Assembly (NCBI RefSeq): GCF_002754475.1
Contig: NZ_PEFL01000001.1
Location: 186,001-250,000, forward strand
Direction: 5' to 3'
Origin: Comamonas sp. 26
Lineage (GTDB): Bacteria; Pseudomonadota; Gammaproteobacteria; Burkholderiales; Burkholderiaceae_C
DNA: 64,000 nt
A program made the position numbers and the translations under genes. The notes below the pieces were generated by a model, which was given only the letters and a program-made list of their open reading frames with translations, was not told where the DNA came from and searched no databases. Positions 50,731-58,709 of the stretch are shown piece after piece. Position 1 is the first letter of the stretch, and the number at the start of each line of letters is the position of its first letter.

Positions 50731-50897
50731 ACCTCGAAGCAAGGCTCTGGCTTTAGCCTCACGTGCGGTTTGGAAATAAAGAGGCTTTCATTGCTCGTAG
50801 TACTGAACGACTGCAACGGGTCGCAACTCATCCTTCCCGGTCGACTGGCGCGATCTTCAAGCCTCTGGTTTTTTCAGTCGAAAAACACATGAAAATT

Positions 50898-50936
50898 GCC
50901 GCTAGCGCTTATCCATAAAGCGCTAGCAGCTATCAA
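50898..50936 (-). repeat. TAGCT/AAGCGC repeat, near-perfect palindromic intergenic copy
   Basis: GCCGCTAGCGCTTATCC and AAAGCGCTAGCAGCTATCAA. The inner arms AGCGCTT/AAGCGCT pair perfectly. It abuts the stop codon of the minus-strand MFS gene and may serve as its terminator. Confidence 0.75.
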
Positions 50937-50937
50937 T

Positions 50938-52158
50938 TCAAGAGTTTTTTTGCGTTTGCTGGGCCAGCAAACGGCGATCCCAAAGCACCACGCCCAGCGA
51001 GATCAGGCCCAGTAATCCGCCCATGAGGCTGGTGCCGCTCCAGCCATGGTTGAGCCAGGCCCAGGAGCCCAAAGCCGAGCCAATGGAGGCACCCAGAAAA
51101 TACGTCGTCATGTAGACGGCATTGATGCGCGAGCGCGCCTCGGGTGCGAGCGCGTAGACCACGTTCTGGTTGCTGATGTGCAGCGCCTGCAGCGCGCCAT
51201 CGACCACCAGCAGACCCAGCATGAACCACCAGATGCTGGTGCCGCCCAGCCACAGACACAGCCAGCCCAGCAGCATGAGCAGAGCCCCCGCCATGGTGGT
51301 GGGTTGCTCCAGCCCCTTGTCGGCCAGTCGCCCGGCCACATTGGCCATCAGCGCACCGGCAATGCCGACGATGCCAATCAGGCCGATCATCAAGTCCGAA
51401 AGCTGAAAGCCCGGCCCGGCCAGCAGCAGCGCCATGGTGGAAAACAACACGCTCACGGTGGCAAAGCCGGTGCCGCCAATCAGCGCCCGGCTGCGCAGAC
51501 GTGGGTGCTGGCGCAGCAACTCGCCCAGCGACTTCATGACTGCGCCATAGCTCACCGGGGTGGCTGGAGCGGCCGAGGGCAGGGCGCGCGCCAGCAGTAC
51601 GGCCATGAGGGCGGTGCTGACGGCACCGACCCAGTACACCGTGCTCCAGCCGCCCAGATCGGACAGAATGCCCGCCACGCTGCGCGAGGCGAGGATGCCG
51701 ATCAGCAGCCCGCTCATGACCAGCCCCACTGCGCGGCCGCTGGTGCCGGGGGCCGCAAAGGTGGCGGCCATGGGCACCAGAACCTGTGCGGCGACGGAGA
51801 ACACGCCAGCCATCAAAGTGCCTGCGGCAAGCAGGGCAAAACTGCCTGCAAGGCCGCTGATGCCGGAGAGCAGCATGCCGCAGGCTGCCAGCAGCATGAG
51901 GATGAGCACCAGGCGACGGCGTTCCAGCATGTCGCCCAGCGGCACCAAAAACAGCAGGCCCAGGCCATAGGACACCTGCGCCATGGTCACGGTGCTGGAG
52001 GCCTGGGCATCGCTGATGTGCAGATGCTGCACCATGGAGTTGAGCAGCGGCTGGTTGAAGTAATTTGCTCCCGCACACAGGCCGCAAGCAGTGGCCATGA
52101 GCAGCAGGGTTGTTTTCGAGAGAACCGTCGGAGCCGTGGTCGTGTTGTTTGGTTTCAT
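50938..52158 (-). CDS. MFS transporter, probable drug/small-molecule exporter
   Basis: 406 residues from the ATG at 52158. Twelve membrane segments are suggested; the A-motif-like loop FLVPLGDMLERRRLVL lies after helix 2 and GRLADKGLEQPTTM in the middle. It resembles the YbcL/YnfM-type exporter group. It follows the RidA gene by 25 bases on the same strand, behind a SoxR-box promoter, so export of redox-active compounds is a fair inference. Confidence 0.88.
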   Translation of the reverse strand: MKPNNTTTAPTVLSKTTLLLMATACGLCAGANYFNQPLLNSMVQHLHISDAQASSTVTMAQVSYGLGLLFLVPLGDMLERRRLVLILMLLAACGMLLSGISGLAGSFALLAAGTLMAGVFSVAAQVLVPMAATFAAPGTSGRAVGLVMSGLLIGILASRSVAGILSDLGGWSTVYWVGAVSTALMAVLLARALPSAAPATPVSYGAVMKSLGELLRQHPRLRSRALIGGTGFATVSVLFSTMALLLAGPGFQLSDLMIGLIGIVGIAGALMANVAGRLADKGLEQPTTMAGALLMLLGWLCLWLGGTSIWWFMLGLLVVDGALQALHISNQNVVYALAPEARSRINAVYMTTYFLGASIGSALGSWAWLNHGWSGTSLMGGLLGLISLGVVLWDRRLLAQQTQKNS

Positions 52159-52183
52159 GAGGCGCGCGGATGGATGTTGCAAT

Positions 52184-52711
52184 TTAGGCCGTGGTGGCCG
52201 CTCTGAGAGTCTGAGCCGGTGGCATCGCAAGGGCTGGCTGCGTGGGCGCTGCGACGGGGGCCGCTGCCGTGGCTTCCACTTCGATCAGCATGCCGGGCAG
52301 AGCCAGCTTGGGTACGGGGATCAGCGTACAGGCAGGAAAACGCGGTCGCTCGTCGCCGGGTTCGCCACTGCCCCAGTGCTGACGCACGCTGCGTTGCCAA
52401 TGTTCGAAACGCTCCAGCGAATGATCGACGATCAGCACTGTGAGTTTGAGCACATGGCCCATGTCCGCGCCACCGGCAGCCAGGGCGATCTTGATGTTGG
52501 CCAGAGCCTGCGCGGCTTGTTGGGCAAAGCTGTCGGGCAGTTCGGACTGTGCGTCTTCTCCGCCCTGTCCGGAGACGAACAGCCAGCGCAGAGGTTCCTG
52601 GACTGTGACTACATGGGTGTAGCCGTTTGGGCTGCAGTCATAAAGACCGGCGGGTTGCAGGTATTGCGCTTGTGTGCGGAGCTGGGGGGTGATGCTGGGC
52701 ATGGAGTCCAT
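52184..52711 (-). CDS. RidA family protein
   Basis: 175 residues from the ATG at 52711 (AAGGA site). The RidA/YjgF fold shows in EPLRWLFVSGQGGEDAQSEL, FAQQAAQALANIKIALAAGG, and RPRFPACTLIPVPKLALPGM with the usual acidic end IEVEATA. A longer Ala/Pro-rich C-terminal tail follows. RidA proteins hydrolyse reactive enamine/imine intermediates; divergent members act in degradation pathways. It is the first gene after the SoxR-type promoter and precedes an MFS exporter, an uncommon context. Confidence 0.88.
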   Translation of the reverse strand: MDSMPSITPQLRTQAQYLQPAGLYDCSPNGYTHVVTVQEPLRWLFVSGQGGEDAQSELPDSFAQQAAQALANIKIALAAGGADMGHVLKLTVLIVDHSLERFEHWQRSVRQHWGSGEPGDERPRFPACTLIPVPKLALPGMLIEVEATAAAPVAAPTQPALAMPPAQTLRAATTA

Positions 52712-52783
52712 GGAAGTCCTTCGGGAAAACCTGCTCCGGCGAAGCCCTGCAAAGAGCGGGCTTTTGGCCGGAAGATGTTTTGC

Positions 52784-52814
52784 ATTGTTCAACCTCAACT
52801 AAGCTTGAGGTCAA
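52784..52814 (-). promoter_or_regulatory. SoxR box within a 19-bp-spaced promoter for ridA-MFS
   Basis: CCTCAACTAAGCTTGAGG (52793-52810) is a near-perfect SoxR box. On the minus strand, TTGACC (52809-52814) and AACAAT (52784-52789) are separated by 19 bp, the long spacer that makes MerR/SoxR-type promoters regulator-dependent. The start would fall about 65 bases upstream of ridA. Confidence 0.85.
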
Positions 52815-52878
52815 GTGTTTTGTAAGACCACTTCGGATTGCGGCGATAGCACGCCAGTCATGAACAGCAAGGAGAAAT

Positions 52879-53382
52879 ATGGGACCGACAGTGCAATGTG
52901 AAGAGGGGGCTGATTCGGCGGAGTGCAACAGCCGCCATCTGCCGGAGGCCGATGGGTTGCAGGAGCTGAGCGTGGGCGAAGTGGCCAGCCGCAGCGGCGT
53001 GGCGGTATCTGCTTTGCACTTTTATGAGAAGCAGGGATTGATTGCGAGTGCGCGCACTGCTGGCAATCAGCGCCGCTATGCCCGCGCGGTGCTGCGACGG
53101 GTGGCGGTGATCAAGGTGGCACAGCGCATGGGCATTCCGCTGGCCGAGATTGCACAGGCGCTGGCGCATCTGCCCGGCAACCGCGTGCCCGGCAAAAGGG
53201 ATTGGGCTAGCTTGTCGTCGCACTGGAAGGGCCAGCTTGATGAGCGCATTGCCACGCTGACCCAGCTCAGGGACCAGCTCGACTCCTGCATAGGCTGTGG
53301 TTGTCTTTCCCTCAAGGTCTGCCCGCTGCGCAATGAGCAGGATTGCCTGGCCGGGCAGGGGGCCGGTCCGCATTTCCGGTAA
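52879..53382 (+). CDS. soxR: Redox-sensitive transcriptional activator SoxR
   Basis: 167 residues of the MerR family. The HTH region ([20 protein letters not shown]) and the dimerisation helix are followed by CIGCGC and LKVC, the Cys137-x2-Cys140-x-Cys142-x5-Cys148 pattern that binds the SoxR [2Fe-2S] cluster. About 25 extra residues precede the HTH. Oxidation by redox-cycling compounds activates target promoters. A SoxR box lies between it and the divergent ridA-MFS operon, as in non-enteric bacteria where SoxR directly controls exporters rather than SoxS. Confidence 0.95.
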   Translation: MGPTVQCEEGADSAECNSRHLPEADGLQELSVGEVASRSGVAVSALHFYEKQGLIASARTAGNQRRYARAVLRRVAVIKVAQRMGIPLAEIAQALAHLPGNRVPGKRDWASLSSHWKGQLDERIATLTQLRDQLDSCIGCGCLSLKVCPLRNEQDCLAGQGAGPHFR

Positions 53383-53400
53383 GCGGCTTTAGAGTGGCTC

Positions 53401-54612
53401 TTAGTTGCGTGGAATAGGCAGAACGCGGGCGCGCAGGCAAAGCAGGCCTAACAAGGCGGTCAGCAGGCCCAGGCAGGTGCAAAAGCCGATCAGGGCTCCC
53501 GTCAGGCCGATATGGTCTGACAGCCAGCCCATGCCCAGAATGGGAACAATCGTGCCCACATAGCCCATGACCAGATAGGTGGACAGCAGGCCGGTACGGT
53601 TGGCCGGTTTGGAGACTTTGTTGACGATGGACATGCCCGCCAGATTGCACAGCGCATGGCCGCAGGCCATGCTCATCACGCAGAGAACAAACAGCGCCGT
53701 CGAGCCCGCAAAGCTGTTGACGATGAGTAATGCATTGGTGGCCGTCAGCGCGAAAAAGCCGACGATGGCCACGCTTTTGGTGGCGTACGGGCGTGCAATC
53801 AACTGAATGCCGGCAGACAGAAACAGGATGATACCGATCGAGAGGCCAGAAACGGCCGGGCCATGCCAGGGCACCATTTTTGCCATGAAACTGGGGGCCA
53901 TGGCGGCAAACAGACTGAACATGCCAAAGGCGGAAAACGCAGCCATGCAGCCCAGAGCGTAGTGATAAAGAAAGGGCTTGCGCGGCTGGGAGATGCTGGG
54001 CAGAACATCTTTGAGAGACAGGCGGGCTACATCGCTGAAAGAAGGCTCTGAAGCTGCTGGCAGCTTGATCTGAAACAGGGCGTAGATGCCCAGAAAGCTC
54101 AGCGCAATGGGGGGCAGATAGCTGGTGAGCAGTGGATGTGGCACCCATTGCGCCATCAAGCCGCCAACCACGGGGCCGAGGCCAAAGCCAAAGGCAATCG
54201 TCAGGCTGGTAGTTGCGGCAGCGCGCTGCAAGTCGCCTTTGTTGTTGAGCTGGGTCATGCCCACCGAGGCTGATGTTGTGATCAGCCCGGACGCCAGACC
54301 AATGATGAAGCGGCATACGCCCAGGCTGATGGCATTCCAGGCCATGGCCGAGCCCATGACGCCCACCGTCATGATGATCAGCCCCATGCGCAGCACCTTC
54401 AGAAAACCAAAGCGGTTCGTCAGGCGTCCCAGAAACAGCAGGCTGATCAGCGCGCCCAGCATATAGGTCACGAAGATCTGTGTGATGTGGCTGGGCTGCA
54501 GCCCCCAGGCCTGCTGGTAGAGGGGGTAGAGCGGGCTGGCAAGGGCGGTGCCCATGACGCCTACGCACATGGAAAAGCACACCCAAGCATAGGGGCTCAG
54601 ACGAGATTGCAT
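53401..54612 (-). CDS. MFS transporter divergent from a TetR regulator
   Basis: 403 residues with about twelve membrane segments and the loop FLGRLTNRFGFLKVLRMG (A-motif region) after helix 2. The substrate is unknown. It is divergent from a TetR gene across a 122-base region with a TGAC-n6-GTCA palindrome overlapping its putative promoter, the usual layout of a repressed exporter. Confidence 0.88.
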   Translation of the reverse strand: MQSRLSPYAWVCFSMCVGVMGTALASPLYPLYQQAWGLQPSHITQIFVTYMLGALISLLFLGRLTNRFGFLKVLRMGLIIMTVGVMGSAMAWNAISLGVCRFIIGLASGLITTSASVGMTQLNNKGDLQRAAATTSLTIAFGFGLGPVVGGLMAQWVPHPLLTSYLPPIALSFLGIYALFQIKLPAASEPSFSDVARLSLKDVLPSISQPRKPFLYHYALGCMAAFSAFGMFSLFAAMAPSFMAKMVPWHGPAVSGLSIGIILFLSAGIQLIARPYATKSVAIVGFFALTATNALLIVNSFAGSTALFVLCVMSMACGHALCNLAGMSIVNKVSKPANRTGLLSTYLVMGYVGTIVPILGMGWLSDHIGLTGALIGFCTCLGLLTALLGLLCLRARVLPIPRN

Positions 54613-54667
54613 TTTGGAACTACTTGGTAAGACAGGCGTTTTGCGTACCCTGCATGGGGAAATCAGC

Positions 54668-54703
54668 TTGACCTAAAATTATTAAAAATGACTTTTTGGT
54701 CAA
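54668..54703 (-). promoter_or_regulatory. Promoter/operator region of the MFS gene
   Basis: On the minus strand, TTGACC (54698-54703) and TAATTT (54676-54681) form a promoter with a 16-bp spacer. TGACTTTTTGGTCA (TGAC-n6-GTCA) overlaps the -35 box, and an outer TTGACC/GGTCAA inverted pair (54668-54673, 54698-54703) brackets the region. It is a likely TetR operator. Confidence 0.5.
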
Positions 54704-54734
54704 CTTTATGAATTCTAGAAAAGGATTTCAGCAC

Positions 54735-55442
54735 ATGGTCGAGGCTGATGCATCTGCCCCTTGCACAGACCCGGATATTGGCAATGTCGCGCAGGCCAGA
54801 CGTCGCACGCGCGGCCCCAGTCTCGACAAGACGGCGCAGACCCGCCAGCAAATTGCCGAGGCTGCGCTGGCTGAGTTTGTCGAGGTTGGCGTAGCCCGCT
54901 GCACCATGGATCGCATTGCGCGCCGCGCCCAGGTAGCCAAGGGCACGCTGTACCTGTACTACCCGTCTAAGGACGAATTGCTGCGCGGGGTGGTTGAGCA
55001 TGCGCTCAGGCACTCGGCCGTCTATACGGCGCTCCAACGAAAAAAGGGTGAGACCGTGCGCGCCTTTTTGCGCCGCAGCTTGCTGCCTACGATGGATGCG
55101 GTGGAAAACAGCGAGCGCGGCCTTCTGGCGCGGCTGGTGCTCAGCGAAGCCAGTCACGCTCCCGAGCTGGCTCGGCTCTACAAAGAGCTGGCTTTTGATG
55201 CATGGCAAACCTATGTGCAGGACTTGCTGACGCTGGCGGTGAAGGAGGGGGAACTCAAGACCCGTTCCGTCAGTCGCAGCGCACAGTTGCTGGCCAGCCC
55301 GTTCTGGATGGCGCTGGTGCACAACAGTCTGCTGGCCCCTGATGCACCGCAGAAGCTGGCGCTCAAGCCACTGGTCGAGCTACTGATTGATAACCTTTTT
55401 TCCAGATCGGCGGGCGACAATGCAAACGTTAAAAGCCAATGA
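54735..55442 (+). CDS. TetR family transcriptional regulator
   Basis: 235 residues from the ATG at 54735, chosen for the AAAAGGA site 10 bases upstream; an ATG at 54708 is also possible. The TetR HTH is clear: RQQIAEAALAEFVEVGVARC, TMDRIARRAQVAKGTLYLYY, PSKDELLRGVV. The C-terminal ligand domain is unassigned, with the length and style of AcrR-like regulators. It probably represses the divergent MFS gene. The downstream lipoprotein starts 10 bases after its stop. Confidence 0.92.
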   Translation: MVEADASAPCTDPDIGNVAQARRRTRGPSLDKTAQTRQQIAEAALAEFVEVGVARCTMDRIARRAQVAKGTLYLYYPSKDELLRGVVEHALRHSAVYTALQRKKGETVRAFLRRSLLPTMDAVENSERGLLARLVLSEASHAPELARLYKELAFDAWQTYVQDLLTLAVKEGELKTRSVSRSAQLLASPFWMALVHNSLLAPDAPQKLALKPLVELLIDNLFSRSAGDNANVKSQ

Positions 55443-55452
55443 GCGAGCTGTT

Positions 55453-55917
55453 ATGAAAACTGCCTTGAAGATCACCGGGAAAGCAGGCCTGAGCGCCACT
55501 CTGGCTGCGCTGCTGCTGATGGCGCTGCCCGGTTGCAGCTCCGTGGGTGCTGGCATTGGCGTTGGTATTCCGGTTGGGCCTTTCTCCGTTGGTGTGGGTC
55601 TGGGGAGTGGAGGCCTTAGCGCAGGCGTAGGCACAGGCCTTGGCCCGGTGGGCGTAGGTGTTGGAGTCAATCAGAGCGGGCAGGTTCTGGGCAGTGCCGG
55701 TGTGGGCGCATCCACAGGCGTGGGCGGTGCCAGCGTAGGTGTCGGCGTTGGTACTTCGACGGTGCTGCATGACCCGAATAGACCTCAAGCGGCCGATGTG
55801 CAGGCTGCACCAGTTTCAGCACCTGTTTCCGCTCCTGTACAGGGCGGTGAGGCCGTGCAATGGCGTGATGCGAGAGGGCAGCTTGTGCCCGAATGCCGTG
55901 TGCAGGGGCGCTGCTAA
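55453..55917 (+). CDS. Glycine/valine-rich lipoprotein, function unknown
   Basis: 154 residues. The signal peptide ends in a lipobox (LPGC, Cys28). The mature part is a low-complexity run of GVGVG-type Gly-Val repeats (about residues 31-115, with units like GPVGVGVGVNQSGQ), then a Pro/Ala stretch and a C-terminal QWRDARGQLVPECRVQGRC. It is probably attached to the outer membrane. It starts 10 bases after the TetR gene and may be co-transcribed. No known domain; similar Gly-rich lipoproteins occur in Comamonadaceae as hypotheticals. Confidence 0.7.
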   Translation: MKTALKITGKAGLSATLAALLLMALPGCSSVGAGIGVGIPVGPFSVGVGLGSGGLSAGVGTGLGPVGVGVGVNQSGQVLGSAGVGASTGVGGASVGVGVGTSTVLHDPNRPQAADVQAAPVSAPVSAPVQGGEAVQWRDARGQLVPECRVQGRC

Positions 55918-55931
55918 AACTATCTAAAGCA

Positions 55932-55964
55932 AAAAGAAACGGGCCACTGAGGCCCGTTTCTTTT
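55932..55964. terminator. Bidirectional terminator after the Gly-rich lipoprotein
   Basis: AAAAGAAACGGGCC (55932-55945) pairs with GGCCCGTTTCTTTT (55951-55964). A and T tracts flank both sides, so it may also end the minus-strand small frame at 55993. Confidence 0.9.
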
Positions 55965-55992
55965 GCTGCTGACTTTGCAAAATTGATGCTGC

Positions 55993-56220
55993 TTAGTGCT
56001 GGTGCTTCATGTGTGCGATGAAGGGAGCCTCTTCTGCAATGAAATGCTGAAATGGCGTGGCAACCGGGTCAAACGCGCGAATGCTGGGTGCAGGCCTGGA
56101 GCGGCTTGCCATGCCGCTGTTGTTGGCATTGGCATTGTGGCGCGATCTGATCACCAGACCGGCGCAGTCGTCATGGTCGTTCAGGATGCTGTTGGAGCCC
56201 ATTGATGGATTTGCTGACAT
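55993..56220 (-). CDS. Possible small hypothetical protein
   Basis: 75 residues if the ATG at 56220 is used (84 from 56247). The sequence has no membrane segment and ends in a His-rich HMKHQH tail. It lies between the terminator of srkA and a bidirectional terminator, which would suit an independent gene. There is no good ribosome binding site and no domain that I know, so it may be a chance frame. Confidence 0.35.
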   Translation of the reverse strand: MSANPSMGSNSILNDHDDCAGLVIRSRHNANANNSGMASRSRPAPSIRAFDPVATPFQHFIAEEAPFIAHMKHQH

Positions 56221-56245
56221 TGCGGCTGTAACGACGCCGGCCATC

Positions 56246-56280
56246 AAAAAAGCCCAGTCCGTGGGTCACAGACTGGGCTT
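56246..56280 (-). terminator. Intrinsic terminator of srkA
   Basis: AAGCCCAGTC (56250-56259) and GACTGGGCTT (56271-56280) form a 10-bp stem; read on the minus strand it is followed by six T residues. It lies about 35 bases after the kinase stop codon. Confidence 0.88.
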
Positions 56281-56315
56281 GAAAGGCATGGATTGCATTG
56301 GGTTGAGCGATGGGT

Positions 56316-57350
56316 TCAGGCGTATAGCGGCTCTTGCTGCATGGCTTCGATCTGCTCGTTGAGCATGCCGACCTGACCCTGCCAGTAATCCAGCGTGCCA
56401 AACCATGGGAAGTTGATGGCGAAGATCGGGTCTTGCCAGCGGCGCGCCAGCCAGGCACTGTAGTGCAGCAGGCGCAGGGTGCGCAGTGGCTCGATCAGGG
56501 CCAGCTCGCGCCGGTCAAAGCTGCGGAACTGTTCATAGCCTTCCAGCAGGGCTGAGAGCTGCTGGGTCTGCTGGCCTCGGTCGCCCGAAAGCAGCATCCA
56601 CAGGTCCTGCACGGCGGGGCCGCTGCGGGCGTCGTCCAGATCGACAAAGTGCGGGCCGCCGTGACCCTCGTCGTCCAGTGGCGTCCAGAGAATATTGCCG
56701 GGGTGGCAGTCACCATGCAGGCGAATGGCGGTGGCAGATTGCAAGCCAAAACGGCCTGCAGCGCTTAATCCATCAGCGGCAGGTGCTATTAAAGACAAAG
56801 CTTTCTCGCAGGCCTGTTGCCAGCGGTTGCGCACTTCCAGCGCCACGACTTCCTGCTCCAGCAGGTAGTTCATGGATTCGTAGCCAAAGCTTTTCAGATT
56901 GAGCGCCGGGCGATGGGCAAAGGGCTGGGTGGCACCCACGGTGTGAATGCGGGCCAGAAAGCGGCCAATCCACTCCAGCACCTCCCAGTCATCCAGCTCT
57001 GGCCTGCGGCCGCCGCGCCAGGGGCTGACGCTGAACAGAAAGCCGCTGTGCTCGTGTACGGTCTGGCCTTGCAAAACCAGCGGGGCGACCACGGGCACTT
57101 CCTTGTCAGCCAGCTCTTGCGAGAAGGCATGCTCCTCCTCAATCTGCGCGCGGCTCCAGCGGGCTGGACGGTAGAACTTGGCCACGACCTTGTCGCCATC
57201 ATCCAGATGCGCGAGATAGACGCGGTTTTCATAGGAGCTGAGGGCCGTGAAGCGTCCATCCGGCACAAGGCCCGTGCTGCACAGCGCATCCATCACGCAA
57301 TCCGGCGTGAGGTCTGCATAGGGGTGAGAGGGGTCTTGGGTATCGCTCAT
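56316..57350 (-). CDS. srkA: Stress response serine/threonine protein kinase SrkA (YihE/RdoA)
   Basis: 344 residues of the APH-like kinase fold. Landmarks: LSSYENRVYLAHLDDGDKVV, KFYRP (ATP-binding Lys), SVSPWRGGRRPELDDW, the catalytic loop IRLHGDCHPGNILW and the metal-binding FVDLDDARSGPAVQDLW. SrkA/YihE phosphorylates Ser/Thr and counters stress-induced death in E. coli. Residues around SLIAPAADGLSAAG are encoded by a copy of the dispersed palindromic repeat (56754-56793), in a loop between the N- and C-lobe motifs; this part may be a repeat-derived insertion. Confidence 0.93.
   Translation of the reverse strand: MSDTQDPSHPYADLTPDCVMDALCSTGLVPDGRFTALSSYENRVYLAHLDDGDKVVAKFYRPARWSRAQIEEEHAFSQELADKEVPVVAPLVLQGQTVHEHSGFLFSVSPWRGGRRPELDDWEVLEWIGRFLARIHTVGATQPFAHRPALNLKSFGYESMNYLLEQEVVALEVRNRWQQACEKALSLIAPAADGLSAAGRFGLQSATAIRLHGDCHPGNILWTPLDDEGHGGPHFVDLDDARSGPAVQDLWMLLSGDRGQQTQQLSALLEGYEQFRSFDRRELALIEPLRTLRLLHYSAWLARRWQDPIFAINFPWFGTLDYWQGQVGMLNEQIEAMQQEPLYA
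56754..56793 (-). repeat. TAGCT/AAGCGC repeat inside srkA
   Basis: On the minus strand: TTTAATAGCACCTGCCGC, TGATGGATT and AAGCGCTGCAGGC. Both arms and the TGATGGAT loop found in other copies are kept. It is in frame, encoding L-I-A-P-A-A-D-G-L-S-A-A-G, and reads in the opposite orientation to the peptidase and serine hydrolase copies. Confidence 0.65.
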
Positions 57351-57432
57351 GCCAGCATTGTCATGCGCAAACCGGCCCGTTTTGGCTGGATGGGATTGCC
57401 TTCATACGCTCAGTGCTGCTTTTGTTTTGCTA

Positions 57433-57471
57433 GCGGCTGGCGCTTGTCTGCACTGGTCTAGCTGATCAAAA
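57433..57471 (-). repeat. Degenerate TAGCT/AAGCGC repeat upstream of the 2H gene
   Basis: On the minus strand TTTTGATCAGCTAG opens the element and ACAAGCGCCAGCCGC closes it, with a diverged centre. Probably an old copy. Confidence 0.4.
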
Positions 57472-57509
57472 GACTCTTGCTTTGCACTGAAGCTGGCACA
57501 CTCGCTGTC

Positions 57510-58175
57510 ATGGATACGAGCCCAGAACTGTCAGAGCCCTGTGAGGATAGAGATTTTGCCGAATGGCATCAGGGCTGCCCGTGGTGCGCCGTCTGGGTGG
57601 TGATGCTGGAAGATGCGGCGCTTGCGCAAGTGCTGCAGCAGGCCAGAGCCGGACTGGGTGATGCCTTGTTGCCGCGCTATGCGCGCCAGCCGCATATCAC
57701 GCTGGCCTATCGCGGGCTATGCCAGGGCGGCGCTGCACATATAGCGCAGGAATATGACGCACAGGCGTTGCGGGCTGATGTGGCTTTGCTGCAAAAATTG
57801 AAGCAGCAACCCTTTGCTGTGCAAATAGCTGAGCCGCATAGCTTTACCACCGTGCCGTATCTGAGAGTGAAGGGTGACGTGCCCGCTTTGCAGCGCCTGC
57901 ATGCAGCGCTGGTGCCCCAGGAGCCTGCGCCAGACTGGCGCTATCTGCCCCATGTGACCATTGGCCACTATGCCAAGCAACGGCCTTTGCGCGAGATGCT
58001 GAAGCATTTGGAGGCGTTGGGGCAGGGCTTGCCCGAAATCACGGTCACGCAGCTGGCGCTGGCTCGCTATGCGAGCGCAGATATTGCCGGCCCGCTGACG
58101 CTGGAAGGTGTCTTTGAGCTGGGCACCGGGCGCTACGTTGCAGCCCCCGATGCCCTGTGGCGTGACTTTGCCTAG
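57510..58175 (+). CDS. 2H phosphoesterase / 2'-5' RNA ligase-like protein
   Basis: 221 residues from the ATG at 57510. Two HxT/S-type motifs define the 2H superfamily: His62-x-Thr64 in QPHITLAYRG and His148-x-Thr150 in LPHVTIGHYA. Members hydrolyse cyclic or 2'-5' phosphodiester bonds of RNA or nucleotides. The N-terminus has an extra segment with three Cys residues (ending in HQGCPWCAVW). It is convergent with ohr, with 6 bases between the stop codons. Physiological role unknown. Confidence 0.85.
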   Translation: MDTSPELSEPCEDRDFAEWHQGCPWCAVWVVMLEDAALAQVLQQARAGLGDALLPRYARQPHITLAYRGLCQGGAAHIAQEYDAQALRADVALLQKLKQQPFAVQIAEPHSFTTVPYLRVKGDVPALQRLHAALVPQEPAPDWRYLPHVTIGHYAKQRPLREMLKHLEALGQGLPEITVTQLALARYASADIAGPLTLEGVFELGTGRYVAAPDALWRDFA

Positions 58176-58181
58176 CGGGTT

Positions 58182-58598
58182 TTAGGCGAGAGTCAGCGTC
58201 ACGTCGATGTTGCCGCGTGTGGCGTTGGAGTAGGGGCAGACCTTGTGAGCAGCGTCCACCAGTTGCTGGGCAGCGGCCTTGTCCATACCGGGCAGGCTGA
58301 TCTTCATGCGCACGGCGATGCCGAACACTTCACCCACGGGGCCCAGATCCACTTCAGCGTCCACAGACAGGTCGGCGGGCAGAGTCACGTTCTGGCGAGG
58401 AGCCACAGCCTTCATGGCACCGATAAAGCAGGCGGAGTAGCCGGCAGCAAACAGCTGCTCGGGGTTGGTGCCCTTGCCAGCGCCGCCGGGGGAGGTCAGC
58501 TGGATGTCCAGACGGCCATCATCCGTGCGCGAAGCGCCTTCGCGGCCGCCGGTAGTGTGTGCGTGTGCGGTGTACAGAACCTTGTCGAGTTGGGCCAT
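58182..58598 (-). CDS. ohr: Organic hydroperoxide resistance protein Ohr
   Basis: 138 residues, standard Ohr length. The two catalytic cysteines are Cys57 (GYSACFIGAM) and Cys121 (HKVCPYSNATRGN), which form the redox pair, and Arg19 (GGREG) fits the conserved active-site Arg. It reduces organic hydroperoxides using dihydrolipoyl partners. No ohrR regulator gene is adjacent in this window. Confidence 0.95.
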   Translation of the reverse strand: MAQLDKVLYTAHAHTTGGREGASRTDDGRLDIQLTSPGGAGKGTNPEQLFAAGYSACFIGAMKAVAPRQNVTLPADLSVDAEVDLGPVGEVFGIAVRMKISLPGMDKAAAQQLVDAAHKVCPYSNATRGNIDVTLTLA

Positions 58599-58709
58599 GT
58601 TGATCTCCTTGGGTTGGTGAAAGGCATACGCTAACCCATGTTGATGACGCCAGCCGTCTGCAGGGGTGAGGGCGCTTGTGCGGAGAATGCATGAATCTGC
58701 ATCAAATCT

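Noticed and set aside
54696..54734. An upstream TTG/ATG start of the TetR gene
   Set aside because: The AAAAGGA site fits the ATG at 54735, and the upstream part overlaps the putative operator.
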